Assembly: GCA_964420405.1 (NCBI GenBank)
Contig: CAYQTL010000001.1
Span: 62,001-126,000 of the forward strand
Source: CAYQTL01 sp964420405
Lineage (GTDB): Bacteria; Acidobacteriota; Thermoanaerobaculia; Thermoanaerobaculales; Sulfomarinibacteraceae
Length of the DNA stretch: 64,000 nucleotides
Direction of reading: 5' to 3'
A program made the position numbers and the translations under genes. Below are positions 49,263 through 59,418 of the stretch, piece after piece. The first letter of the stretch is position 1, and each line of letters begins with the position of its first letter. The notes below the pieces were generated by a model that did no database searches, was not told the origin of the DNA, and saw nothing but the letters and a program-made list of their open reading frames with translations.

Positions 49263-49321
49263 GTACCCTCCGCGCGCGCGGCCGCCTACCGAGGACGGTG
49301 CCGCCGCTCGGTGCATCATAC

Positions 49322-49355
49322 GAAAACCGGGGCCCGGACGTGGTCCGGACCCCGG
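49322..49355 (-). terminator. Intrinsic terminator of the porin gene
   Basis: An interrupted 13-bp stem (49327-49355, CCGGGG and CCGGAC arms, one mismatch) is followed on the minus strand by TTTTCG. It lies 19 bases after the porin stop. Confidence 0.8.
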
Positions 49356-49373
49356 TCGTGGAAGCTCCGTGGT

Positions 49374-50768
49374 CTAGAACTTGAGCTGGAGCATCGAGCG
49401 GAACCGGATCTCCTCCTGGTCGTCCGGCTCGAAGCCGTTGTACTCCAGGAAGGACCGGGTCAGCTGCGACACGTCGAAGAACAGCTTGTGCTGGTGCCCC
49501 TGGTCGAGATAGAAGTTCAGACCCGCGGTGATCTCGCTGATCGTGTCCTCCATCGCCGACTCGTAGGCTCCGGTGGCCGGGTTCCAGACCTGTGCGAAGC
49601 CGAGCCCGGTCTCGACCAGGGCCTCCGGCGTCGGATCCTCGAGGCGCTCGATCTGGGCGTAGCGCGCGACGACCTCGACCTTCTTCGGCACCACGAAGTA
49701 CCCCGCCTGGACGCGCCAGCCGTTGCGGTCGTACTCGCCCCGCGACAGGCCAGGACGGTCCATCTCGTAGCTGTCGACGCCGTACTCGATCTCGGCGGAG
49801 AACCCCTTGAACACCATCATGGTCGACAGGTTGTAGCCCGTGTCGGTGGTGTCGTAGGGGGTCACGGAGGCCCCGGAGGCGTCCTTGTTCTTGGTGTCGC
49901 CGTCGGTGTAGGCCGCGGCCCAGAAGGCGATCTTGAAGCCGTCGGTGTCCTTGGTGTCACCCTGGAACAGCCAGTTGATGCGGCCGAACGGGTGCCAGCC
50001 GATGCGCGCGGACCACAGCATGCTCGAGTCGTCGTTGCTGCGGGCGCGGGAGTCGCGGCCGTTCCAGACGCCGATCTGGTACTCGAACGCCGAGCCGCCC
50101 TCCACCTCGCGAAGACCCGACAGGGAGATGCCCTGGGAGCGGTAGATGTGGACGCCACCGGTCGGGAAGCCGGTGTTGGAGTTGAAGCTCACCAGGCCGA
50201 AGCCGCCGGTGCCGCCGCCGGGCCACTTCGAGTAGCCGCCGCCGCTGTTGATGTCGGTCTCACCGTACATCACCGAGCGCTCGATGAAGTTCAGGCCGAA
50301 GCCGGAGTGGAGGAACTCGAGGCCGTAGGGGATCTTGTTGCGGCCGATGCCGAGCTGGAGCATGTCGGAGAAGTTGTACTGGACCCACGCGTCGTGGAGG
50401 TTGACCGAGCCCTGCGGCTCGAGCTGCAGGTGGAAGTAGTACTTGATGCGCTCGTCGTAGGCGTTGCCGTCCCACCACAGCCGCGCGCGGCGCATGTAGA
50501 AGTTCGAGTAGTCCTCGGTGTTGCCCTTGATCTCGTCGTCGAAGCCCATGTAGGTGTAGCGGAACTGCGCCGCGGTGAACAGCCGGAGAGAGAACTTCTT
50601 GTTCTCGGTCGTCCACTTGAAGCCGCTCTTGTGGACCGCCGTCGTCAGATCGGTCGGGTTCACCTTCGTCGCCTCGACCTCGTCGGCCGACCCCTGGGCC
50701 ATGGCCACGCCCGTCAGTGCGACGGTCGCACAGAGAATCACCGCCATCATCACGATCGTCTTTCGCAT
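49374..50768 (-). CDS. Phosphate-selective porin (OprO/OprP family)
   Basis: A 464-residue outer-membrane beta-barrel with a signal peptide (IVMMAVILCATVALTGVAMAQ), alternating amphipathic strands and a C-terminal Phe (RSMLQLKF), the usual barrel assembly signal. RRARLWWDGNAYDERIKYYFHLQLE and GRNKIPYGLEFL match the OprP family, whose members pass phosphate or other oxyanions. ATG 50768 has an AAGGA-rich site. A candidate sigma-54 promoter and a leader hairpin lie upstream, next to an NtrC-type regulator gene, so regulated uptake of an anion is likely. Confidence 0.88.
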   Translation of the reverse strand: MRKTIVMMAVILCATVALTGVAMAQGSADEVEATKVNPTDLTTAVHKSGFKWTTENKKFSLRLFTAAQFRYTYMGFDDEIKGNTEDYSNFYMRRARLWWDGNAYDERIKYYFHLQLEPQGSVNLHDAWVQYNFSDMLQLGIGRNKIPYGLEFLHSGFGLNFIERSVMYGETDINSGGGYSKWPGGGTGGFGLVSFNSNTGFPTGGVHIYRSQGISLSGLREVEGGSAFEYQIGVWNGRDSRARSNDDSSMLWSARIGWHPFGRINWLFQGDTKDTDGFKIAFWAAAYTDGDTKNKDASGASVTPYDTTDTGYNLSTMMVFKGFSAEIEYGVDSYEMDRPGLSRGEYDRNGWRVQAGYFVVPKKVEVVARYAQIERLEDPTPEALVETGLGFAQVWNPATGAYESAMEDTISEITAGLNFYLDQGHQHKLFFDVSQLTRSFLEYNGFEPDDQEEIRFRSMLQLKF

Positions 50769-50793
50769 CTTCTTCCTTCCCCCTTTCATTTCT

Positions 50794-50812
50794 CTGGGCT
50801 GCGCCAGCCCAG
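50794..50812 (-). other. Hairpin in the porin 5' leader
   Basis: CTGGGCTG (50794-50801) and CAGCCCAG (50805-50812) form an 8-bp stem with a 3-base loop, just upstream of the ribosome site. It may stabilise the mRNA 5' end. Confidence 0.5.
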
Positions 50813-50835
50813 CCCGCCCGGACCCCGGTCCGGTC

Positions 50836-50862
50836 GGAACACTCGAAGCAAACGGTGTTCCA
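50836..50862 (-). promoter_or_regulatory. Sigma-54 (-24/-12) promoter of the porin gene with overlapping inverted repeat
   Basis: On the minus strand TGGAAC, ACCGT, TTGCTT (50862-50846): the GG and GC are exactly ten bases apart as required. Transcription would start near 50836, ~68 bases before the ATG. A perfect 7-bp repeat, GGAACAC (50836-50842) and GTGTTCC (50855-50861), overlaps it. The rest of the 303-base gap 50769-51071 has no gene. Confidence 0.6.
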
Positions 50863-51071
50863 GATCGGCCCGGCCGGAAGATGCTGTGCTGCCGCGACTC
50901 GTGAGAGGCGTGGGAGAGTCCCCCAGGGCGGGCGTTACGGGTCCGAAACGGCCGAACGAGTACCAACGAGGACGTCTCGAATGACGCCAAGCTCTCAAGA
51001 ACGAAGCCGGCGCGGCGCAAAGACGCCGGCGCGGCGCGGCCGAGCCCCGGCGCCCCGCGGGGCGCCTGCCC

Positions 51072-52444
<1,373 letters not shown>

Positions 52445-52448
<4 letters not shown>

Positions 52449-53926
52449 CGGTCCTCCATCGCGAGCGGATCCTCCTCCATGGCGTGGAACACGACCCGGA
52501 ACACGGTGCCTTTCCCGACCTCCGACACGACCTCGATCCGACCGTCATGGGCCGCCACGATGCTGTCGCTGACGGAGAGCCCGAGTCCGGTGCCCTCGCC
52601 CACCTCGCGGGTGGTGAAGAACGGGTCGAAGATCCGATCCCGGATCTCGGGCGGTATCCCGACCCCGGTGTCGCGGATCTCGGTCACGACCTCTCCGTTT
52701 CTCGCGCGGGTACGCAGTGTCAGGCGGCCTCCTTCGGGCATCGCTCCGAGGGCGTTCAGCACCAGGTTCAGGAAGAGCTGCTCCATCTGGAAGTGGTCCG
52801 CCATGACGACGGCCCCCCCGGGGTCGAGGTCGTACTCGATCTGCACCCCGGCCTTCCGCAGCTGATAGCCTACCAGCTCCACGACGTGACGCAGGTTGTG
52901 GTTGATGGAGGTCGGCTCGGGCCGGATCTCCCGCCGGCGGGAGAAGTCCAGCAGCGTGCGGATGGTGCGCTCGATCCGCTGCAGGCCGTCGCGGATCAGC
53001 TCGAGATAGGTCTCCCGCATCTCGTCGTCGTCGGGGTTCGCGCGCAGATTGTCGATGCACGCCAGAACCCCGGCGAGCGGATTGTTCACCTCATGGGCGA
53101 CGCCGGCCGCCAGCGTGCCCACCGCCGCCATCTTCTCGGTGTGGGCGAGCTGGGTGCGCTGGACCTCCTCGCGCTCGCGGGAGGCCTCGAGCTCGTCCAT
53201 CATGCGGTTGAACTCGTCGGTGAGCTCGCCCACCTCGTCGGACGACCGCCGCGGGGCGCGCACCGTCAGATCGCCGCGCCCGGCGCGTTTCATGGTCCGG
53301 TTGAGGCGGAGGATCGGACGGATCAGGGTCTCCACGTACAGGGCGGTCAGCACGGAGTTGGAGAACATCAGCAGCAGCGCCATCAGGGCCGAGCGCCGCG
53401 CCACCACCCCCACCCGACGGTCGATCGGGTCCATCGAGAAGCCGACCGCCAGCGAGCCCCAGAACCGGCTCGAGATGTTGAGGGTGGTCCGCACCTCGAG
53501 GACGCGGCGGTCGGCGCCGTCGTCCGCCACCTCCTCGACGACGATCCCGCCGATGTCCTCGGGACTCAGGGCCCGATCGAAGTCGCGCCCGAGCAGCGAC
53601 CAGCGGTTCGTGTGGGTCACCCGGCCGGAGGGGTCCGTCACCACGACGTAGCGCATGAAGTCCTCGTTGCGGGCCTGGATCTCGACGATCAGGTTCTCGA
53701 TCAGACCCGACTCCAGCACCAGGCCGAGGTCCTCGTACATCAGCGCGTCGGTGACAGGAATCGCCATCGCCTCGACCAGGCTGCGGCCGCGGCGGACGAT
53801 GAAATCGTACTGGGTCCGCCGCTCGTGGACCATTGCGAAGACCGTCAACAGGGAGATGGTCACCGCGATGAGGGTGTTCGAGTACAGGAAGAACCGCGCC
53901 CGCAGCCCGGCCCGCAGCCGCATCAC
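52445..53926 (-). CDS. Membrane sensor histidine kinase
   Basis: The protein has 493 residues. TM1 at ~13-33, a ~145-residue periplasmic domain, TM2 at ~178-198, HAMP (~200-255), HisKA with His278 in AAGVAHEVNNPLAG, and HATPase (NLVLNALGAMPEGG, DTGVGIPPE, GTGLGLSVS). It should phosphorylate the NtrC-type regulator encoded with it. The gene 44 bases upstream encodes a PhnD-like periplasmic protein that may present the signal to this periplasmic domain, as AioX does for AioS. Confidence 0.94.
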
Positions 53927-53969
53927 GCAGCCCGTCCGGCCGCCGGCACGCAGGTGCGACCACCCCCCG

Positions 53970-54875
53970 TCACCGGCACGGTGCCTCCCTGCGCACCTCG
54001 GGCTCGGTCATCACGAGGCCGTCGCGTCCGAGCACGCGCATGACCATCGCGCGGGTGAGGTCGTAGGCGGCGTCGCTGCAGCGGGCGAAGCCGTCGCGGA
54101 TCTCCGGGTCCCACCCCTGCATCCGCTCCACGACCCGGGGGTCCCGCGCCGGTGCCCCGACGAGCGCGTCGTCGACGATCGCCAGCAGCTCCGGCGACAG
54201 CCCGGGGGCTGCGACGATCGGAAAGTTGGGGATCGGCTCGGAGGCCGCCAGCACCCGCAGACCCCGCTCGCCGAATCTCCGGCCGACGACGTCCCGCACG
54301 CCGCACGCGTCCACCTCGCCGAGCAGCACCGCCCGCGCCGCACGCTCGTGGTGGCCGTAGAAGCGGCACTCGAACGCGTCGGGGCCGATGCCGGCGTCGA
54401 GCAGCATCGCCCGCGGCGCGATGTGCGACGACGTCGACAGCGGGGCTCCGAAGCCGATCCGGGCCCCCGCGAGCTGCGAGATCGTCTCGAACGGCGACTC
54501 GTCGCGCACCAGGATCAGGCTCCGGAAGGTGGGGCTCGCACCCGTGCGCAGGCGCGCCACCGGCGCGACGCCACACTGCTCGTGGGCGCGCACGTAGGTG
54601 AACGGACCGAGATAGGCGAGGGTCAGCTCGCCACGACACAGCGCGTCCACCGTTCCCTGGTAACCGCTGCCGATCTCGAGCTCCCACGGCCGCCCGGTGG
54701 CGTCGGTCAGGTAGTCGACCAGCTCCTGGTACTTGAGATACATGAGCCGCGGGTTGTAGAACCCGACCGCGCCCAGCCGCAGCGGCGCCTCGCCGCCGCC
54801 CCGCGCAGGGGTCGGCAGGACCACCAGGGCGGCCAGGGACGCCGCCACGAGGCTACACGCGACGGCGCCGCGCAA
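53970..54875 (-). CDS. PhnD-like periplasmic binding protein, probable accessory sensor (AioX-like)
   Basis: A 301-residue protein with signal peptide (VACSLVAASLAALVVLPTPARG) and a type 2 periplasmic-binding fold of the phosphate/phosphonate (PhnD) family (LRLGAVGFYNPRLMYLKYQELVDYLTDATG, LTLAYLGPFTYVRAHEQCG). TTG 54875 is taken as start; it has a G-rich site upstream and overlaps the cysG end by 23 bases. No ABC permease or ATPase is nearby. Instead a histidine kinase and a sigma-54 regulator follow, the gene arrangement of aioXSR/arrXSR oxyanion sensing. Cys80 and Cys101 lie in the region where, from memory, AioX has its essential Cys. Ligand unknown; sulfite, thiosulfate, phosphite or arsenite are candidates. 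Confidence 0.78.
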   Translation of the reverse strand: MRGAVACSLVAASLAALVVLPTPARGGGEAPLRLGAVGFYNPRLMYLKYQELVDYLTDATGRPWELEIGSGYQGTVDALCRGELTLAYLGPFTYVRAHEQCGVAPVARLRTGASPTFRSLILVRDESPFETISQLAGARIGFGAPLSTSSHIAPRAMLLDAGIGPDAFECRFYGHHERAARAVLLGEVDACGVRDVVGRRFGERGLRVLAASEPIPNFPIVAAPGLSPELLAIVDDALVGAPARDPRVVERMQGWDPEIRDGFARCSDAAYDLTRAMVMRVLGRDGLVMTEPEVRREAPCR

Positions 54876-56640
54876 CGATATCCCCCGCGATCCCGGCTGG
54901 GTCGAGCCCGTCGCCGAGCGCCACGGGCCGCCGCCATCCTCGCTCGACCGCGCGGCGCCACGCCGCCTCGCCGCTGCACCAGGCCGTCACCTCGGCACCC
55001 CAGCCGGGCCCGCCCCGCTCCTCGTCGAGGAGGTCGACCTCGTCGGCCCCCAGCACCACGCAGCCCGTCAGCGCAGCGGCGTGCAGCACCACCCGCGCCG
55101 CCGGTGTCAGCGGGAACGGCACCGGCACGACCTCCGCGCCGGCCGCCTCGAGTCGCTCTCGCAGCACGGCGGCGTCGGCACCGACCGCGATCCGCTCGCA
55201 GGCCAGGGGCGAACGTCCGAACCAGTCGAGCACCGGCGCGTGCCGCACCGTCGGACCGATCACGAACAGCGCCGGCGGCCCGAGCCCCGCCTCCACGACG
55301 GCGGCGGGCAGCTCTTCCACCGTCGACACCACCACCCGCTGTCCGGCGGTGGTCCCGCGCTCCACCATCGCCGCCGGCACGTCCGGCGGCATCCCCCAGG
55401 ACAGCAGCTCGTGGACCACCTGGCCGAGGGCGGTGACTCCCATGTAGCCGACGATCGTGGCGTTGCGGTCCTGGGCCAGCAGGTCCCAGCGGACCTGCGG
55501 GCCGTCGTGCTTGACGGCCTCGTGGGCCGTCAGCAGGGTCAGGCGGACCGACTCCCGGCGATGGGTGACCGGGATGCCGGCCCACGCCATGGCGGCCACC
55601 CCGGACGTGACCCCCGGCACGACCTCGAACGGGATCCCCTCGGCGGCGAGCACCTCCGCCTCCTCGCCGCCGCGGCCGAACACATACGGATCGCCCCCCT
55701 TCAGCCGCACCACGCGCAGGCCGGTGCGGGCGAGCCGCACCAGCAGGGCGTTGATCTCCTCCTGGGGCACCGGATGGCTGCCCGCGGTCTTGCCGACCGG
55801 GTGCAGCTGCACCGACGCCGGCAGGTCGGTGGGGAGAGCCGCCTCGGCGAGCCGATCGTAGACCACCGCGTCGGCCGAAAGCAGCCGTGCCCGCCCGCGG
55901 ACGGTCATCAGGCCGGGGCAGCCCGGGCCCGCTCCTACCAGCGACACCATACCGGGACCTCCTGCGGCCTCACGCCGAGGCGGCACGACCGCCGCGGCGC
56001 GGGCCTCCTCCCCGGCGACCTCCCGTCCCAGCCAGCCGGCCCGCTCCCGCTCGTTCGGCACGCGGGCGCGCAGCCGGTCGCGGTCGACGGTGGCGTCGAA
56101 GAACCGGTCGTACCGCTCCTCGCGCAGCTCGCGGGGCTCGTTCAGGTCCAGCACCTGCCGCCGATAGCGCCCGGCGGCCTCGAGCCACTCGCCCCACTCC
56201 TGCCCGAGCCGCCGCTCGAAGGTCTCGCGCAGCCTCCGGATCGCGAACGGCGCCTCGCCGGCGGACGCGATCGCGAGCTGGAACGCCCCCCGACGGATCC
56301 GGGCCGGCAGGTGGAAGGTGCTGCCCGCGGCGTCGTCGGCGGCGTTGACCCAGATGCCGGCCTGCGCCGCGTCGGTGGCCACTTGCCGGTTGACCTCCGG
56401 GTCGTCGGTCGCCGCGAGCACCAGCGCCCGACCCTCGACGTCCGCCGCGCGGTAGGCGCGCAGGTCGAGCTCGAGCACTCCGGCGTCGGCGAGCGCGCGC
56501 AGGGAGGCGGCCGCCTCCAGCGCCACCACCGTGACCCGCGCGCCCTCCTCGAGCAGCCCCTGCACCTTGCGGACGGCGACCCCGCCACCGCCCACCACGA
56601 GGCAGGGGCGGTCACGGATGTCGAGCATGACGGGGTACAC
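54853..56640 (-). CDS. cysG: Siroheme synthase: precorrin-2 dehydrogenase/ferrochelatase + uroporphyrinogen-III methyltransferase + HemD-like tail
   Basis: The protein has 595 residues. Residues 1-225 are the Met8/CysG N-terminal domain (VVGGGGVAVRKVQGLLEEGARVTVV NAD motif). Residues ~231-475 are the SUMT domain (MVSLVGAGPGCPGLMTVRGR; VRLKGGDPYVFGRGGEE; PGVTSGVAAMAWAGIPVTHR). A further ~115 residues (ERIAVGADAAVLRERLEAAGAEVVPVP ... ) look like half of a uroporphyrinogen-III synthase (HemD). GTG 56640 has GGGAGGTG seven bases before. Siroheme is the cofactor of sulfite and nitrite reductases. Overlap with the sensor gene ties siroheme supply to the same transcript as the regulators. The HemD part seems incomplete and may not be catalytic. 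Confidence 0.92.
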   Translation of the reverse strand: MYPVMLDIRDRPCLVVGGGGVAVRKVQGLLEEGARVTVVALEAAASLRALADAGVLELDLRAYRAADVEGRALVLAATDDPEVNRQVATDAAQAGIWVNAADDAAGSTFHLPARIRRGAFQLAIASAGEAPFAIRRLRETFERRLGQEWGEWLEAAGRYRRQVLDLNEPRELREERYDRFFDATVDRDRLRARVPNERERAGWLGREVAGEEARAAAVVPPRREAAGGPGMVSLVGAGPGCPGLMTVRGRARLLSADAVVYDRLAEAALPTDLPASVQLHPVGKTAGSHPVPQEEINALLVRLARTGLRVVRLKGGDPYVFGRGGEEAEVLAAEGIPFEVVPGVTSGVAAMAWAGIPVTHRRESVRLTLLTAHEAVKHDGPQVRWDLLAQDRNATIVGYMGVTALGQVVHELLSWGMPPDVPAAMVERGTTAGQRVVVSTVEELPAAVVEAGLGPPALFVIGPTVRHAPVLDWFGRSPLACERIAVGADAAVLRERLEAAGAEVVPVPFPLTPAARVVLHAAALTGCVVLGADEVDLLDEERGGPGWGAEVTAWCSGEAAWRRAVERGWRRPVALGDGLDPAGIAGDIVARRRRV

Positions 56641-56789
56641 GGAAGAACACCTCCCGGCGACACGACGCCGCCCGGCAGTGTACCCCAGCGGTCGCGGGCG
56701 GCCCGGGCCGACGGGGGAGGGACGGGCGGGACCGGTGGCCGGATGGGCCCGACCCCGGTCCGACCGGGATCCCCTTCCGGACGCCCTTT

Positions 56790-56817
56790 CCGATCCCGCT
56801 CCCGATCCCCATCCCGA
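56790..56817. repeat. CCCGNN hexamer array upstream of cysG
   Basis: CGATCC, CGCTCC, CGATCC, CCATCC, CGACG on the plus strand; four GGG tracts on the minus (coding) strand, some 150 bases before the cysG start. Confidence 0.65.
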
Positions 56818-56978
56818 CGTCGGGGACGAAGCGTGACCGCACACCGGCTCGAGCCGCGGGATCGTGCGCTGGCCGGTCCCGGCGGCGCACCCGGCGGCCT
56901 CGTCGCGATCGGGAACGGTTTGACCCGGAGCCCGGACTCGAGGACGAGTCCCCGGGGGAGGGGTCCCGTCGCGACACG

Positions 56979-57012
56979 AAAAGAACCGGCGGCGCCGGGA
57001 CGGCGCCGCCGG
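56979..57012 (-). terminator. Intrinsic terminator of the dsrMKJOP operon
   Basis: An 11-bp perfect stem (56986-56996 with 57002-57012, five-base loop), followed on the minus strand by TTCTTTT. It lies 28 bases after the dsrP stop and separates the dsr and cysG units. Confidence 0.88.
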
Positions 57013-57039
57013 GGACGTCCGGAGGGGACCGGAGCCGCC

Positions 57040-58203
57040 CTACCAGGTGTGGCGGATCTGGCCGCGGACCTCGAGGGCGATCTTGTACAGCCCGGTGACG
57101 ATCAACGCACCGGTGGCGTAGATCGCCAAGCTGATCAGCAGCTCAGGCAGAGTCGGCGCGTAGTGCACGACCTCGCCGAGCGGGGTCGGCACGAAGCCGG
57201 CGATGACCATGCCGAGGCCCTTGTCGATCCACAGCGAGCCGAACACCGCGCAGCAGGCGACCACCAGGGTGGTGGGGTTGTTGCGGGTGCTCGGGTTGAG
57301 GAGCAGCACCAACGACAGGATCGCGAGCACGACCGACGTCCACATCCACGGCGCCAGCGTGGTCTCACCCTCCAATCCCATGAACAGGAACTGGAAGTGG
57401 TGGACGTGCTCGGGGATGTCCGAGTACAGCGCGGTGAAGAGCTCCATCAGGACGAAGAACACGTTCAGCAGCATGGCATAGGTGACGATCTTGGCGAGGG
57501 CGTCGATCGCCTCGCGGCCAGCGTCGAAGGTCGAGAACCGGCGGACGAGGAACGCGAGCAGGATCAGCAGCGCCGGCCCCGCGGCGAACGCCGAGGCCAG
57601 GAACCTCGGCGCCAGGATCGCGGTCAGCCAGAACGGCCGGGCGGCGAGCCCCGCGTACAGGAACGCGGTCACGGTGTGGATCGACACCGCCCACGGGATC
57701 GACAGCAGGATCACGGGCTTGATCCAGCGCGGCGGCGGGTCGCCCTTGCGCTCGGCGGTCAGGGTCACCCGGCTGATGAGGACGTTGAGGACGAGGTACC
57801 CGCCCAGCGCGACCGTGTCCCAGAACATCATCGAGTGGGGCGTCGGGTACAGGAACACGTTGAAGATCCGGGCCGGCATCCCCATGTCGACGAAGATGAA
57901 CAGCATGCACATGATCACCGAGGCGATCGCGAGGAACTCGCCGAGGATCGTCATCTTGCCGAACGCTTTGTAGTTGTGCAGGTAGTACGGCAGCACCACC
58001 ATCACCGCCGACGCCGCGACCCCGACGAGGAAGGTGAACTGGGCGATGTAGAACCCCCACACGACGTCGCGCGACAGGCCGGTGATGGTCAGGCCCTGCC
58101 GGAACTGCCAGAACCAGCAGGCGACGCCGACGCCGATCACCGCCAGCAGGAAGCCGATCCAGGTCCAGTAGGCACGGTTTCCGCTGAGTGCTTTCTCGAG
58201 CAT
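57040..58203 (-). CDS. dsrP: DsrP, NrfD-family membrane subunit of DsrMKJOP
   Basis: A 387-residue integral membrane protein with about ten TM segments, the quinone-interacting NrfD/PsrC fold. WGFYIAQFTFLVGVAASAVMVVLPYYLHNYKAFGKM and LYPTPHSMMFWDTVALGGYLVLN match the DsrP branch. It passes electrons between menaquinone and the periplasmic DsrO. ATG 58203 is preferred (GAGGTG just upstream); a GTG six bases earlier is possible. Last gene of the operon. Confidence 0.93.
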   Translation of the reverse strand: MLEKALSGNRAYWTWIGFLLAVIGVGVACWFWQFRQGLTITGLSRDVVWGFYIAQFTFLVGVAASAVMVVLPYYLHNYKAFGKMTILGEFLAIASVIMCMLFIFVDMGMPARIFNVFLYPTPHSMMFWDTVALGGYLVLNVLISRVTLTAERKGDPPPRWIKPVILLSIPWAVSIHTVTAFLYAGLAARPFWLTAILAPRFLASAFAAGPALLILLAFLVRRFSTFDAGREAIDALAKIVTYAMLLNVFFVLMELFTALYSDIPEHVHHFQFLFMGLEGETTLAPWMWTSVVLAILSLVLLLNPSTRNNPTTLVVACCAVFGSLWIDKGLGMVIAGFVPTPLGEVVHYAPTLPELLISLAIYATGALIVTGLYKIALEVRGQIRHTW

Positions 58204-58210
58204 GGCCACC

Positions 58211-59029
58211 TCACACGATGTAGTAGACCTGGGGCAGCGTGCCCAGGTTCGGCTTGCGGCGGATCGTGAAGTGCTCCCGCAGCAGGCGGCGCACCTCGGA
58301 GTTGGGGTCCTCCAGGTCGCCGAACACGATCTCGTCGTTCTCGCACGCCTCGACGCAGGCCGGCAGGAGGCCCTCGGAGAGCCGCTTCTCGCAGAAGGTG
58401 CACTTCTCGACCACTCCTCGCATGCGGGTGGGGAACTCCTCGTGCAGGTCGGCGATATGCGGCCGCGGGTCCCGCCAGTTGAAGCTGCGCGAGCCGTACG
58501 GGCAGGCGACCACGCAGTACCGGCAGCCGATGCAGCGGTGCCAGTCCATCATCACGACGCCGTCCGACTCCCGCTTCCAGGTCGCCTGGGTGGGGCACAC
58601 GCGGGTGCACGGCGGGTTGTCGCAGTGGTTGCACAGCACCGGCACGTCCTTGTGCTGGTGCTGGAGCGCGACGTACGGGTGCTCCTGGCTCGGGAAGGCC
58701 CGCTCGAACTCCTCGGTCCAGATCCACTTGATCTCGTCCTTGGGGTTGTCGAACTCGGGCACGTTGTGGGTCCGGTGGCACGCCTCGACGATGCGGTCCC
58801 AGCTGTGGTGCCGCTCGATGGCCGCCAGGTTGACCACCATCGCCCACCGCTTCCCGACCAACGGCTTCCGGCCGGTGGCCGGGTTGACGGGCTCCCGCGC
58901 CCCGACGGCAGCGCCCTCGGCGGGGGCGGCGGGCTCCTCCTGGGCCACCGCCCGGATCGCGCCGCCGCCGGCGGCGCCGAGCACGCCGAGACCGGCGAGC
59001 TTCAGAAACTTCCTCCTGCTGCCGTCCAT
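58211..59029 (-). CDS. dsrO: DsrO, periplasmic iron-sulfur subunit
   Basis: A 272-residue protein with a Tat signal (RRKFLKLAG). Three complete cysteine groups are visible: C133/136/141/145, C166/169/172/176 and C210/213/225/229. A fourth, N-terminal group that related ferredoxin-like subunits carry is reduced here to a lone Cys84 (VEACHRTHNVP). It wires DsrJ to DsrP in the periplasm. The ATG shares one base with the dsrJ stop. Confidence 0.94.
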   Translation of the reverse strand: MDGSRRKFLKLAGLGVLGAAGGGAIRAVAQEEPAAPAEGAAVGAREPVNPATGRKPLVGKRWAMVVNLAAIERHHSWDRIVEACHRTHNVPEFDNPKDEIKWIWTEEFERAFPSQEHPYVALQHQHKDVPVLCNHCDNPPCTRVCPTQATWKRESDGVVMMDWHRCIGCRYCVVACPYGSRSFNWRDPRPHIADLHEEFPTRMRGVVEKCTFCEKRLSEGLLPACVEACENDEIVFGDLEDPNSEVRRLLREHFTIRRKPNLGTLPQVYYIV

Positions 59030-59418
59030 CACGTCCCCTCCTTCGGCTCCACGTGGCAGTCCCAGCAGTACGGGTCGACCGCCATGTAGGTGTGGCAGCG
59101 GTCGCAGAACTCGGACTTGTTCGAGTGGCAGTCCATGCAGGTCCGCGACAGGCTCATGTCCCACGTGCGGCCGGTCGCGTCGCTGACGTAGCCGCGACGG
59201 CCCTCGCGGACGACGGCTTCGCGCCACTCGTTGAGCAGGTCCACGTGGGCGGAGCGCATGAACCCCGCGTCCTCGATGCAGCGCTCGGCGCCGTTGGGAG
59301 GCGAACCCAGCTCGGGGGCGTCAGATGGCGAGGCGGTCAGGCTGTTGTACCAGAGCGGCGCGGTCACCAGCACCAGGAAGACCGCCACTCCCGCGATGAT
59401 CTTGCCGGCGTCATACAT
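59029..59418 (-). CDS. dsrJ: DsrJ, triheme cytochrome c
   Basis: A 129-residue protein with an uncleaved N-terminal membrane anchor (AGVAVFLVLVTAPLWY). Three CxxCH sites: C94-H98, C105-H109, C118-H122. Cys47 (AERCIED) occupies the place of the conserved cysteine reported as an unusual haem ligand in DsrJ. Its start overlaps the dsrK end by 8 bases. It acts on a periplasmic sulfur or redox partner. Confidence 0.95.
   Translation of the reverse strand: MYDAGKIIAGVAVFLVLVTAPLWYNSLTASPSDAPELGSPPNGAERCIEDAGFMRSAHVDLLNEWREAVVREGRRGYVSDATGRTWDMSLSRTCMDCHSNKSEFCDRCHTYMAVDPYCWDCHVEPKEGT

Larger units (their letters stand above)
56641..57039. other. Intergenic region upstream of cysG
   Basis: A 399-base gap. 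It holds a possible -10 (minus-strand TACACT, 56682-56677, no clear -35), the hexamer array at 56790-56817 and the dsr operon terminator at 56979-57012. No credible gene. Confidence 0.5.

Noticed and set aside
55081..58269. A 1062-codon plus-strand frame across cysG and dsrP
   Set aside because: It is antisense to two well-supported genes and crosses a terminator and an intergenic region; no domain is visible.
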